From Halochromatium roseum (GTDB lineage Bacteria; Pseudomonadota; Gammaproteobacteria; Chromatiales; Chromatiaceae): a stretch of DNA of 39,426 nucleotides. This document shows positions 8,681 through 16,889 of the stretch, piece by piece. How positions within the stretch are numbered: the first letter of the stretch is position 1; the number at the start of each line of letters is the position of its first letter. The notes beneath the pieces were generated by a model that saw only the letters and a list, made by a program, of their open reading frames with translations, was not told the origin of the DNA and did no database searches. The translations under genes were made by a program, and so were the position numbers. The DNA lies in assembly GCF_016653315.1 (NCBI RefSeq), contig NZ_NHSH01000039.1:1-39426 (forward strand). The letters are read 5' to 3'.

Positions 8681-9346
8681 ATGCCAACACAGCACCCAGC
8701 GCTGCGAATTGAGATCGTCGGCGAGAAGGTGGTTCAGCGGGCGAGCAAAGGCCGCAACCAGTGGCTATTTCTGAAGATGTTTGACGGCCGCACGGTGGGC
8801 GCTTTTACTGAGGCGGCTAAGGCACGCACTCGCCAGTCACCTACTGGAACCTTTCAGCAAGGAAACTGGTGGGATCGCGAGTTGAGCTACTGCTTAGAGA
8901 AACGGGTGATCCGTTTAGTCGACGCTCAGGTGGCGAGGGCACCGTCTGCAGCGCCGGCAGTTGCCACCTCCGCTGCGATGCCGGGAGCCGATCAAGGCAT
9001 GGCTAAGCCATTGCCCGCTGCGTCATCCGACCAACGCCCTGCCCGCACGATGAGCAACAACAGCCCCGTGCTGACCGGCCAAGCCGGACTCTACCTGGTG
9101 ACGCTGAACAACAAAGAACCCATTTCCACCAATGCGGCAGACCCTCGCATCGCCGAGCGCTGTGCAAAAGTCAACCGCGAGCACTGTAAGTTCGGCAGGG
9201 CGAAGGATTTCGCGAAGCGACGGGGCAGAGGCGGTGACGACGATGCCCTGCTCGCCAAAGCCGCCGGGCCAGTGCATGAGCAGCAGGTCGACATAGCCGA
9301 GGCCGAGAGTGTGTTGTCCGTGATCCGATTCGCTCCCAGGCGGTAA
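8681..9346 (+). CDS. Hypothetical chimeric ORF with a rearranged 3' end
   Basis: The ORF starts at an ATG with a GAGG Shine-Dalgarno and would encode 221 aa. Residues 1-80 are an unrecognised domain (WLFLKMFDGRTVGAF, GNWWDRELSYCLEKRVIRLV), followed by an Ala/Pro-rich linker. Residues 124-180 (GLYLVTLNNKEP, CKFGRAKDFAKR) resemble the start of a GIY-YIG-type or T5orf172-like domain. That similarity stops abruptly at about residue 180 (near base 9220). From there the plus strand is only the reverse complement of an aldo/keto reductase fragment, so the last 40 residues are probably junk. The gene looks truncated by a rearrangement. An internal ATG at 9050 could start a separate shorter gene. Confidence 0.5.
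   Translation: MPTQHPALRIEIVGEKVVQRASKGRNQWLFLKMFDGRTVGAFTEAAKARTRQSPTGTFQQGNWWDRELSYCLEKRVIRLVDAQVARAPSAAPAVATSAAMPGADQGMAKPLPAASSDQRPARTMSNNSPVLTGQAGLYLVTLNNKEPISTNAADPRIAERCAKVNREHCKFGRAKDFAKRRGRGGDDDALLAKAAGPVHEQQVDIAEAESVLSVIRFAPRR
9215..9313 (-). pseudogene. Aldo/keto reductase fragment
   Basis: On the minus strand, overlapping the 3' end of the ORF above, about 33 residues match two separated motifs of aldo/keto reductases: LGLGYVDLLLMHWPG (usual form LGLDYVDLYLIHWPG) followed directly by GIVVTASAPS (usual form GIVVTAYSPL). In intact enzymes these are about a hundred residues apart. The fragment therefore carries an internal deletion as well as missing both ends. It is a gene relic unrelated to the complete aldo/keto reductase at 19430-20440, which is a different subtype. 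Confidence 0.65.
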
Positions 9347-9638
9347 CGCCGATCGGGGCGCCTTAAGCCGATCGCTAGGATCGCGTTGCATGGGTATCGG
9401 CATCGGCGGCTCAACAGCGAACGATCGAGCATCCCATCGCCCACTCCATCAGGCCAATCGATGGTGGGTTGATCCGTGTCCACCGCCTCATAGCCCCGAC
9501 CCCGTTCGCCTGCAGATCGACCAAACGCAAGTGACTCACCCAGCAGGCAATCAGCGTCCAATCGCCAAAGACATCGGCAACAAGCGGCAGGCTCTCATCG
9601 CCAGCTCCCGCCCCTGGCCAATTCGCTACACTGCCCCG

Positions 9639-11820
9639 ATGTCACCTCCCTCCCCCAGCCATGCCACCGACCATCCCCACGAGCGTCTCTCCGGCAGCAT
9701 CGAGCGGCTGACCTTCCACAGTGAGTCAACCGGCTTCTGCGTGCTGCGGGTCAAGGTCCCTGGCCAGCGAGACCTGGTCACCCTGGTTGGCAGCGCCGCC
9801 GCCGTCAGCCCCGGCGAGACCATCGAAGCCCTGGGCCAGTGGGTGCAGGACGCCAAGCATGGGCTGCAGTTTCGCGCCGAGCGCCTGCAGGTGATCCTGC
9901 CCGGCACCCGCGAGGGGATCGAGAAGTACCTCGGCTCCGGTCTGGTTCGGGGTATCGGCCCACACTTTGCGCGGACGCTGGTCAACGCCTTCGGCGAGGC
10001 GGTGTTCGAGATCATCGAACAGAGCCCAGAGCGTCTGGAGGAACTGCCCGGCATCGGCCGCAAGCGCCGCGCTCAGATCACCGCCGCCTGGGCCGAGCAG
10101 CAGGTGGTGCGCGAGATCATGGTCTTTCTGCAATCGCACGGTGTCGGCACCGCACGGGCGGTGCGCATCTACAAGACCTATGGCGAGGCGGCGATCCTCA
10201 CCGTCAGCGAGAATCCCTACCGCTTGGCGCTCGATATCTGGGGCATCGGTTTCAAGACCGCCGATACCCTGGCACAGAGCCTCGGCATCCCGCGCGACTC
10301 GCCGCTGCGTGCCCGCGCCGGTGTGCGCCATGCGCTGCAGCTCTGGTCCGAGCAGGGACACTGTGCCTCGGAACCCGAGGCCCTCTTGGCCCAGGCCAGT
10401 CAGCTGCTAGAGATTCCGGCGCCGATCATCGAGCAGGCGATCGAGGATGAGGTACAGGCCGAGCATCTGATCCGCGATCAGGGGTTGCTCTATCTGACCC
10501 CGCTCTATCGCGCCGAGCAGGGCTGCGCGGTGCAGCTGCAGCGCCTGTTGCAGGGCACTCCGCCCTGGGGCCAGATCGATGTCAGCCGTGCCCTGCCCTG
10601 GGTCGAGATCCAGACTGGGCTGACGCTCGCGCCCTCGCAGCGTGCGGCCCTGACCACACTGCTCTCGAGCAAGGTCGCGGTGCTGACCGGTGGTCCCGGG
10701 GTCGGCAAGACGACCTTGGTCAACAGTCTGCTGCGCATCCTCCAAGCCAAGCAGGTCGAGGTGCAGCTTGCCGCCCCGACCGGACGTGCAGCCAAGCGCC
10801 TGCAGGAGACCACCGGCTGCGAGGCAAAAACGGTTCATCGGCTGTTGGAGTTCGACCCCAGTGCCTATCGCTTCAAGCGCGATGCCGAGTATCCGCTGGA
10901 GGCGGAGCTGTTGGTGCTGGATGAGGCCTCGATGCTGGATACGGTGCTGATGAACCAGCTGCTGCGGGCGTTGCCGGATGAGACTGCGCTGCTCTTAGTC
11001 GGCGATGTCGATCAGCTGCCGTCGGTGGGTCCAGGTCGGGTGCTGGCGGATCTGATCGCCTCGGGGGTGATCCCGACGGTGTGCCTGACCGAGGTGTTCC
11101 GTCAGGCGCTGTCCTCGCGGATCATCGTCAATGCCCATCGTATCCACAGCGGCGAGCGGCCGATCGCCCCGGCTAAGGGGGAGACCAGCGACTTCTATCT
11201 GATCGAGGCCGCTGATGCGGACAACCTCTGAGAAGCTCGTCGCCAGTGTCACGCAGCGCATCCCGAAGCGCTTTGGGTTCGATCCGCGTGCGGACATCCA
11301 GGTGCTGACGCCGATGAATCGGGGTGGGCTCGGCACGCAGGCGCTGAATCTGGCCTTGCAGCAGCGACTCAATCCCGATGCGCAACCGCGGCTGCAACGC
11401 TTCGGCACCACCTATGCCCCGGGCGATAAGGTGATCCAGCGCGTGAACAACTACGACAAGGAGGTGTTCAACGGCGATATCGGACAGATCACCCGCATCG
11501 ATGCCGAGGCGGGCCTGGTGGTGGTGGAGATCGATGGCCGGGCGGTCGAATATGAGGCCAGCGCACTTGATGAGCTGGGCCTGGCCTATGCGATCAGCAT
11601 CCACAAGGCGCAGGGCTCGGAGTATCCGGTGGTGGTGATCCCGTTGGCGATGCAGCACTACGCGCTGCTCGAGCTCAACCTGCTCTATACCGGGGTCACC
11701 CGCAGGCGGCAATTGGTGGTGCTGATTGTGGAGGCGAAGGCGTTACGCATCGCGGTGGGGCGGCAACAGGCGACGCGGCGGATCACGCGCTTGGCGCAGC
11801 GCTTGGGTGGGCTTGGATGA
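9639..11820 (+). pseudogene. recD2: RecD2-like ATP-dependent DNA helicase with one frameshift
   Basis: RecD2 is a 5'-3' superfamily 1B DNA helicase that acts without RecBC. The frame extends upstream, but the ATG at 9639 (MSPPSPSHATDHP) places the conserved N-terminus (GSIERLTFHSESTGFCVLRVK) correctly. Next come helix-hairpin-helix segments (GIGPHFARTLVNAFG, LPGIGRKRRAQI, HGVGTARAVRIYKTYG), Walker A GGPGVGKTT at about 351-359, Walker B LLVLDEASMLD at about 425-435 and QLPSVGPGR. The frame stops at 11231. The +1 frame (from 11215) supplies the missing C-terminus, VLTPMNRGGLG and the UvrD-like SIHKAQGSEYPVVVIP. Removing one C at about 11228 restores about 726 aa, the family norm. This is either a sequencing error or a genuine mutation that deletes helicase domain 2B. 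Confidence 0.85.
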
Positions 11821-11865
11821 GTGGCTGGACAGCGGCGCGGTGCGGGCTGTGGTGGTCGCTGGTCA

Positions 11866-11887
11866 GGGCGGCGTTTGAACGCCGCCC
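11866..11887. terminator. Hairpin between convergent genes, probable bidirectional terminator
   Basis: A perfect inverted repeat, GGGCGGCGTT then TG then AACGCCGCCC, lies between the converging RecD2-like helicase and peroxiredoxin genes. The arms are 10 bp and very GC-rich. No long T run follows on either side, only a T/C-rich stretch on the plus side. Its position just past both stop codons makes a shared terminator the simplest reading. Confidence 0.65.
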
Positions 11888-11903
11888 GTCTTCGCTCCCT
11901 GGA

Positions 11904-12554
11904 TCAGAGTGCTTTCTTGCAGAAGTACCAGTCACTGCACTCATAGCCCTCGGCCATGCGCGCCTCGGCCTGCTCGGCGGTGGCCGGCGGTGGCACAATG
12001 ACCTTGTCGCCCGGCTGCCAGCCCTCGGGGGTCGCCACGCCGTGCTCATCGGAGGTCTGCAGCGCCTTGACCAGCCGCACGAACTCATCGATCGAGCGGC
12101 CGTTGCTCATCGGGTAGTAGACCATCGCGCGTAGCACGCCATTGGGGTCGATGATGAAGGTGGCACGCACCGCCGAGGTATCGCTCGCGCCGGGCTGGAT
12201 CATGCCGTAGGCCTTGGCGACCTGCATCGAGAGATCGGCGATGATCGGGAAGCCGATCTCGACACCGAACTTCTCCTTGATGTTGCGCTCCCAGGCGATA
12301 TGCGAGAAGTTGCTGTCGATGGACAGGCCAAGCAGCTCGCAGCCGAGCGCCTTGAAGTCCGCATGGCGCTTCGCGAAGGCGATGAACTCCGTGGTGCAGA
12401 CCGGGGTGAAGTCGGCCGGATGCGAGAACAGCACCAGCCATTGGCCGCGGTAGTCCTCAAGGGTCTTGCGACCATGGGTGGTTGGGGCATCGAAGGCCGG
12501 GGCCGACTCGTTCAGGCGCGGCATGGCGGGGGTAGTCTGGATGTCGGTGGTCAT
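11904..12554 (-). CDS. Peroxiredoxin, Prx6/AhpC-TSA type
   Basis: Thiol peroxidase reducing hydrogen peroxide and organic or peroxynitrite substrates in the cytoplasm. The 216-aa length and sequence fit the Prx6-like branch. The active site HPADFTPVCTTEF carries the peroxidatic Cys53 with the preceding Pro and Thr. The C-terminal extension has Cys206 and Cys212 (YECSDWYFCKK), as in archaeal-type members that form a resolving disulphide. The ATG at 12554 has an AGGAG ribosome-binding site about 8 nt upstream. It stands alone, convergent with the helicase gene across a shared hairpin, so it likely has its own promoter. No defects are seen. Confidence 0.93.
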   Translation of the reverse strand: MTTDIQTTPAMPRLNESAPAFDAPTTHGRKTLEDYRGQWLVLFSHPADFTPVCTTEFIAFAKRHADFKALGCELLGLSIDSNFSHIAWERNIKEKFGVEIGFPIIADLSMQVAKAYGMIQPGASDTSAVRATFIIDPNGVLRAMVYYPMSNGRSIDEFVRLVKALQTSDEHGVATPEGWQPGDKVIVPPPATAEQAEARMAEGYECSDWYFCKKAL

Positions 12555-12900
12555 GGGTACAGCTCCTAATCGCTTGGTGTGGAGGCCTCGTTCGAGGTTG
12601 ACACCAGGTTAGGCGCCGCGACCGCTCACGTGAAATCGTTTGATTGGATGAGCTCGATGGGCCTGGCCTATTGTGTTTTGTCAATCGATCGATCAGACCT
12701 TTCATTGATCCGATCAACAGCCCTCCGCAGCGGTCGATTGGCCGGCTGCTGACTGTCCTGGCCTGCGCCGCATCCGATGTGCCCGGAGTCGGGCAGCCAC
12801 TGGCAGGCGAGCTGCTGCAGCCTGAGTTTGTCAGACGCGCCATGCATACGCTCGCCGACGTCGCCCGTTTACTCGTTACCTTGACCGAAGGAGGTTCGGC
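12555..12900. promoter_or_regulatory. Divergent intergenic region upstream of peroxiredoxin and SRAP genes
   Basis: These 346 bases separate two divergent genes and should contain both promoters. A short palindrome CCTCGTTCGAGG lies at about 12585-12597. The SRAP gene has a near-perfect AAGGAGG Shine-Dalgarno about 6 nt before its ATG. I looked for a LexA-type CTG-N10-CAG box, expected if the SRAP gene were SOS-controlled, and found none that is convincing. I see no clear additional gene. Confidence 0.4.
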
Positions 12901-13602
12901 ATGTGCGGACGCTTCGCCCAATACGCCGATCCCGAAACCCTCGCCGATCACTTCGGGCTCGCGACGACAGCGGTTGACGCACAACCGCGCTACAACGTCG
13001 CGCCAACCCAGCCGGTGCTGGCAGTCCGACTGACAGAGGACCAGCAGCATCGCGAGTGCGTGAACCTGCGCTGGGGCCTGGTGCCGTTCTGGTCCAAGGG
13101 ACCGGATAACCGCTACAGCATGATCAACGCCCGCGCCGAGACGGTGGCGAGCAAGCCGGCCTATCGGGCCGCGTTTGCGCAGCGTCGCTGTCTGATCCCG
13201 GCCGATGCCTTCTATGAATGGCAGCCCGGCAAGGATGGCAAACAACCCTATGCGATCCGCCGCAAGGATCAGGCGCCGTTCGCGATGGCTGGACTCTGGG
13301 AACACTGGGAAGGCGACGACGGGGCCGTCATCGACTCTTGCACGATTATCGTGACTGAGGCCAACGCGTTGTTGGCGGCGATCCATGATCGGATGCCGGT
13401 GATCCTGGCGCCTGAGGACTATGGGAACTGGCTCGGCACTGGGCGAACGGACCGGGAGACAGACAAGGCGTTGCTTCAGTCCCTGCTCAAGCCGGCCGAT
13501 CCGAGCGGCTGGGAGGTCTATCCGGTCTCATCAAGGGCGGTGAACAAGCCGGCCAACGACAGCCCGGAACTGCTCGAGCCATTCGCCGCTGGAGCGCCAT
13601 GA
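12901..13602 (+). CDS. SOS response-associated peptidase (SRAP / YedK-HMCES family)
   Basis: SRAP proteins crosslink covalently to abasic sites in single-stranded DNA through the N-terminal cysteine left after removal of Met1, shielding the lesion. All key residues are visible: Cys2 (MCGRFAQ), the DNA-contact strand RYNVAPTQPV at 30-39, Asn76 in INARAET, Glu106 in FYEW and His162 in IHDRMPVIL. These match YedK Cys2, Asn75, Glu105 and His160 closely. Length, 233 aa, is normal. A strong AAGGAGG ribosome-binding site precedes the ATG. The stop overlaps the start of a 78-aa ORF by 4 bp, so the two are probably co-translated. Confidence 0.95.
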   Translation: MCGRFAQYADPETLADHFGLATTAVDAQPRYNVAPTQPVLAVRLTEDQQHRECVNLRWGLVPFWSKGPDNRYSMINARAETVASKPAYRAAFAQRRCLIPADAFYEWQPGKDGKQPYAIRRKDQAPFAMAGLWEHWEGDDGAVIDSCTIIVTEANALLAAIHDRMPVILAPEDYGNWLGTGRTDRETDKALLQSLLKPADPSGWEVYPVSSRAVNKPANDSPELLEPFAAGAP

Positions 13603-13835
13603 ACGCATCCCCGCCCACTGAGACCCTGACGCTTGAGATCGACCCGTCCTTGCTCGAGCATGTGCGCGAGCGCCTAGCACAGCGGCATCGCGATACCCCG
13701 CCTGAGGAGCTGGTCGCGGCGCTGGTGACCAGCATCCTCGACAACTCTGGCTACCCGATCAGCGCCGCGCGCACGGACGCTGGCCAGATCCAACTCCGCT
13801 ATCGCCTGCGCTCGTTCAGCGAACCGATCCTGTAG
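13599..13835 (+). CDS. Small hypothetical protein coupled to the SRAP gene
   Basis: A 78-aa ORF begins with ATG overlapping the SRAP stop (ATGA), suggesting translational coupling. The sequence starts TLTLEIDPSLLEHVRERLAQ and looks like a short alpha/beta protein. The helix-rich middle (TPPEELVAALVTSIL) recalls small DNA-binding or antitoxin-like proteins, but no family can be assigned. Its 3' end overlaps the 3' end of the opposing membrane-protein gene by 20 bp. A helper of SRAP in DNA repair is possible but unsupported beyond position. Confidence 0.6.
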   Translation: MNASPPTETLTLEIDPSLLEHVRERLAQRHRDTPPEELVAALVTSILDNSGYPISAARTDAGQIQLRYRLRSFSEPIL

Positions 13836-14505
13836 CACCGTCTGGACTCACCCCGAGGTCGTCCCGCGATGCCGGCTGGCGCAACGCAAGATAGAGCAGC
13901 GGACCCAGTAGCGGCATGTGCACAGCCTGCGCGGACCAGCCGCTCAGGCGCAGCCCGCGCCGCTGTCGATCCATCACCGCACAGCGATGCAGCGCGAGTG
14001 TCAAGACTAGGAGATCGGCACTCATCACGGCGATGAAGGCCGAGTCCTGAAGCTGGGCGGCGAAGACGCTCGGGTTGCCGGCGATGACGGCAAATCCAAT
14101 CAGCCCTACGGCTATCAGCAGCAACACCACGCCGGTGATCCGCGAGCCGAGCGCGCGCACAAAGGCAACGGGTGCCCGTTGCAAGGGCGCGCGCAGGTCC
14201 CGTATCACCAGATAGGGCAGCAAGACGAAACCACCCAGGACGAAGCTGCCCAGCGCAAAGGGCCAGGGGTTGGGCTTGCCGGTGTCGAACAGCAGGATGG
14301 CGAGGAAGGCAACCGGCAAGACCCCGAGCAGGTTGAACACGGCGATCGCGATCGGATCGACGGCTTGCACGCGCGCCAAGGCGAGGTCGCGGAGTTGGCC
14401 GAGCAGGTCTGCTGGAACCGGAGGTGTGAACAACAGCGCGTAGGCCAGCAGCAGGAGCCAGAGTACGGCGAACAGCCAGCGGTCGGAGCGGTGATCAGTT
14501 AACAC
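13816..14505 (-). CDS. Multi-pass membrane protein, unknown function
   Basis: The open frame extends upstream to 14832, but that part only mirrors the trmO gene. A GTG at 14505 (VLTDHRSDRW), 9 bp after the trmO stop, is the likely start and gives 229 aa. About five to six hydrophobic segments are visible, for example WLFAVLWLLLLAYALLF, FNLLGVLPVAFLAILLF and GVVLLLIAVGLIGFAVIA. The stretch PWPFALGSFVLGGFVLLPYL recalls membrane proteins known from cyanobacteria and plastids, but I cannot name a family. It is the last gene of a minus-strand cluster after trmO. The weak ribosome-binding site is consistent with coupling. Confidence 0.65.
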   Translation of the reverse strand: MLTDHRSDRWLFAVLWLLLLAYALLFTPPVPADLLGQLRDLALARVQAVDPIAIAVFNLLGVLPVAFLAILLFDTGKPNPWPFALGSFVLGGFVLLPYLVIRDLRAPLQRAPVAFVRALGSRITGVVLLLIAVGLIGFAVIAGNPSVFAAQLQDSAFIAVMSADLLVLTLALHRCAVMDRQRRGLRLSGWSAQAVHMPLLGPLLYLALRQPASRDDLGVSPDGATGSVR

Positions 14506-14513
14506 GAAGTCAA

Positions 14514-14981
14514 TCAGGTTCCTGGGTTGGTCATGAATGCCGAACGCGCTGGCTTCAGGTCCAATAATGGCGTGCCATCCAGGCAATCCAACCCGCGCAC
14601 CCGCAGCAGCTGGCCTTCGACTCCCATCAGCTCGACAACGCTGCTGCCAATCGGATTCGGCCGCACCGGCGAGCGCAGCGCAAAGGTGCCAACGGGATGA
14701 TCCCGTCCTTTCGGGCATTGCAGGACCAGGTCGCGCCGGGACTGATCGAGCCAATAGAGTACCTCCAATGCGCTCCGCAGCTCGAGACCGACCAGGGCCT
14801 GATCCCAGGGCTGGAAGACCTCGATCTGACACTCCGGACCATCAAGGCCACCTTGGCGCGGACAGTCTTCGCGCCGCGGCCAGGGGGTGTGGATGCGCCC
14901 GATGTACTGCAGCCAGGCGTCTGACGCTTGGGGGTGCTCCACGGCGATCTCGCCCGGGCGTCTGGCTTGCTGTTGACTCAT
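14514..14981 (-). CDS. trmO: tRNA (t6A37) N6-methyltransferase TrmO/TsaA family
   Basis: TrmO methylates N6-threonylcarbamoyladenosine at position 37 of tRNA-Thr using SAM, on a unique beta-barrel fold. The conserved family blocks are clear: IGRIHTPW near the N-terminus, FALRSPVRPNPIGSSVVEL in the middle and GLDCLDGTPLLDLKP near the end. The frame is open to 15026, but the ATG at 14981 (MSQQQARRPG) has a GGAG site 8 nt upstream and overlaps the hemerythrin gene stop by 4 bp (ATGA), so I choose it (155 aa). It lacks the second C-terminal domain of longer enterobacterial TrmO, as many bacterial homologues do. Confidence 0.85.
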   Translation of the reverse strand: MSQQQARRPGEIAVEHPQASDAWLQYIGRIHTPWPRREDCPRQGGLDGPECQIEVFQPWDQALVGLELRSALEVLYWLDQSRRDLVLQCPKGRDHPVGTFALRSPVRPNPIGSSVVELMGVEGQLLRVRGLDCLDGTPLLDLKPARSAFMTNPGT

Positions 14982-15448
14982 CGCGGCGCTCCGGGCGCGC
15001 CGCCCTTGCGCGCTGTCGTCGGACAAGCTGAGCGCGCTGCCGCTTCGTGCAGCACGCCCAGCTCGTTGAGCACGGCGGGCTCCAGCACCTGCTGCGCGGT
15101 CTCGAACAGGGTCCGCTCTTCAAAGCGGATATGCGCCTGCAAGGCGTCACCGAAGCGCGCCGGGGCATCAGGGGCTTCGCTCACAATCAACCCCCGCAGC
15201 TCGGTATGCTCGGCAAGCGTTTGCTCAACCAAGGCCTGCTGGCCGGCGACCCGTAAGGCGGGAAGCAGCCCCCGCTCCTCAAGCTGGAAGTGCGGTTCAA
15301 GCTCATCGGCAAAGCGCGTCTTGATCTCGGCCCAAGCGGCTCGGCGTTCGGGGTCTACGACCGTCGTCAGCTCACGCGCCCGCTTGGCCAAGACCAGTGC
15401 TGATTGATGGTCATGCGACAGGCGCACCAGGTTGGGATCGCGTTGCAT
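14978..15448 (-). CDS. Hemerythrin-like (HHE cation-binding) protein
   Basis: A four-helix-bundle protein expected to bind a di-iron centre and sense or carry oxygen, or handle iron or nitrosative stress. Ligand candidates stand in the usual order: His12 and His14 (LSHDHQSAL), His53 and Glu57 (HFQLEE), His81 (EHTELR), His106 and Glu110 (HIRFEE). The frame stays open to 15847 but the upstream part mirrors the next gene and a tandem repeat. The ATG at 15448 (MQRDPNLVRL) gives a typical 156 aa. The upstream gap holds a (TGAGGGT)n array 23 nt before the start codon, which could affect expression. The stop overlaps the trmO start. Confidence 0.85.
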   Translation of the reverse strand: MQRDPNLVRLSHDHQSALVLAKRARELTTVVDPERRAAWAEIKTRFADELEPHFQLEERGLLPALRVAGQQALVEQTLAEHTELRGLIVSEAPDAPARFGDALQAHIRFEERTLFETAQQVLEPAVLNELGVLHEAAARSACPTTARKGGAPGAPR

Positions 15449-15470
15449 CGGCAGGGTCCGAATCGAGAGC

Positions 15471-15519
<49 letters not shown>

Positions 15520-15590
15520 CCCACTGCCGGGTCTGGGTGGTCAATGCCTCACCGCGACCGGCGGCCAGACACCGGGCTTCCAACGCCGGC

Positions 15591-16082
15591 TTAGACCGCG
15601 ACCTCAACCCGCTTTGGCGACAACAGACGTTGCAGATCCGCGCTGCGCAGCCTGAGGATGTAGCCGCGCTTGCCGCCGTTGATGGAGAGCTGCTCGAGCT
15701 GCAGGATGCTGCGCTCGCAGTAAACCGGCATCGTCCGACGGGTCGCAAAAGGTGAGGTGCCACCGACCTGGTAGCCGGCGTGCTTGTCCGCGATCTGCGG
15801 TGCGCAGGGCTGAATCCGCTTCGCGCCGATCTGGCGCGCCAGGGCACCCGTCGCGACCTCGCGATCCCCGTGCATCAGCATGATCAAGGGCTGAAGTCGG
15901 TCGTCTTCCATGATCAGGGTCTTGACCACTGGGTGCTCATCAACGCCCAACGCCTGAGCCACCTCAGCCGTGCCACCACCATTGTAGATATAGCAGAAGC
16001 CGCTGAAGGGGACGCCAGCCTGGCGTAGAAGCCGCACCGCGGCGGTCACAGGTTCTTTGGTTCTTGTCATCTCATTCGCCAC
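15591..16082 (-). CDS. YbaK/EbsC-family aminoacyl-tRNA deacylase (Cys-tRNA(Pro) deacylase-like)
   Basis: Proteins of this fold hydrolyse mischarged aminoacyl-tRNAs, such as Cys-tRNA(Pro). The 163-aa protein matches the family across its length: PVTAAVRLLRQAGVPF, ALGVDEHPVVKTLIM (with the conserved Lys), LIMLMHGDREVATGAL, and the loop GYQVGGTSPFATRR (usual GYxxGGxSPxG). The start may be GTG at 16082 or ATG at 16070; the latter loses only four residues. It is the first gene of a minus-strand cluster continuing, after a 142-bp gap with the heptamer array, to the hemerythrin-like, trmO and membrane-protein genes. A link between YbaK and TrmO is tRNA quality. Confidence 0.88.
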   Translation of the reverse strand: MANEMTRTKEPVTAAVRLLRQAGVPFSGFCYIYNGGGTAEVAQALGVDEHPVVKTLIMEDDRLQPLIMLMHGDREVATGALARQIGAKRIQPCAPQIADKHAGYQVGGTSPFATRRTMPVYCERSILQLEQLSINGGKRGYILRLRSADLQRLLSPKRVEVAV

Positions 16083-16177
16083 CGATCGAAAGTCTTGCCC
16101 TCTTGGGGTTACCGGTCACACTAGCGCTCAGCACAACAGCCCCGGTTCGGACGTTCATCGTCCAGGAGACACAGACG

Positions 16178-16240
16178 ATGCACACAGGTTACGCAATGAC
16201 CACCGGCGCCGGCACCGGCGTTGCCAAATCGCACACCTGA
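16178..16240 (+). CDS. Possible 20-aa leader or small peptide
   Basis: A short ORF (MHTGYAMTTGAGTGV...) with a good ribosome-binding site (CCAGGAGAC, about 9 nt before the ATG) lies in the gap upstream of the DUF427 gene. It is Gly/Thr-rich and resembles no protein I know. It might be a leader peptide or a chance ORF. Confidence 0.25.
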   Translation: MHTGYAMTTGAGTGVAKSHT

Positions 16241-16340
16241 TCATCTCGCCAGCCAAAGGATGTCTGGACCTTCGAGCTGGATCGGCGTCCGGCCAACGAG
16301 CCTTGGTAATCCTCACCCCAACTCAGAGATGCGAAACATC

Positions 16341-16889
16341 ATGAACCCACAGGATCTTGAGCGCGCCCGCAACGCCTGGACCTATCGCGGCCAGCAGCGG
16401 CCAGCGTTTGCTGTCGTCCCTGCTGACGGGCAGGAATCGGTCTGGGATTACCCGCGCCCGCCGGCTTATGTGCCGGACCAGCGCTTGGTTGATGTCTCTG
16501 CCGGCGAACAGCGGATCGCCCGCACCGAGTGCGCCATCCGGGTATTGGAAACCGGCAGCCCGCCCGCGTTCTATCTGCCACCGGAAGCGGTGGACCAAAC
16601 GCACTTGCGGCCCAGCGCGCGCCGCACCTTATGCGAATGGAAGGGCGAGGCGGAGTACTTCGATGTCGAGGGTAGCGCGGGCTGGACCAGCAATGCGCTT
16701 TGGCGTTATTCGCAGCCGGAAGGTGAGGCAAACGTCATTGCAGGCTGGTTTGCCGCCTATCCCAGTCTGCTGCGCTGTCTCGTCGCCGGCGAGCCGGTGC
16801 GCGCACAGGCCGGTGGCTTCTACGGCGGCTGGATCACCGATGAGCTGGTTGGCCCGTTCAAAGGCGAGCCGGGGACTGGGCATTGGTAA
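16341..16889 (+). CDS. DUF427 domain protein
   Basis: DUF427 (NTP_transf_9) proteins are small beta-rich proteins of uncertain biochemical role. The 182-aa protein has the family's features: an N-terminal VWDYPRPPAYVPDQRLVDV strand region, RTECAIRVLETGSPPAFYLP, then a core with CEWKGEAEYFDVEG and AWFAAYPS-like (GWFAAYPSLLRCLV) sequence. The frame is open upstream to 16221, but the ATG at 16341 (MNPQDLERAR) starts just before the conserved block. The stop overlaps the ATG of the nucleotidyltransferase gene (TAATG), indicating coupled expression. Confidence 0.85.
   Translation: MNPQDLERARNAWTYRGQQRPAFAVVPADGQESVWDYPRPPAYVPDQRLVDVSAGEQRIARTECAIRVLETGSPPAFYLPPEAVDQTHLRPSARRTLCEWKGEAEYFDVEGSAGWTSNALWRYSQPEGEANVIAGWFAAYPSLLRCLVAGEPVRAQAGGFYGGWITDELVGPFKGEPGTGHW

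Noticed and set aside
9091-9561. Extending the aldo/keto reductase relic upstream to about 9500 (GYEAVDTD)
   Set aside because: The resemblance to the GYRHIDTA motif is too weak, and the frame differs from that of the clear motifs.
9390-9638. N-terminal extension of the RecD2-like ORF
   Set aside because: It is rich in Pro/His/Ser with no conserved block, and the known family N-terminus begins after the ATG at 9639.
14506-14832. N-terminal extension of the membrane protein ORF
   Set aside because: This part is an out-of-frame copy of trmO and is Arg/Ala/Pro-rich without motifs. The GTG at 14505 fits better.
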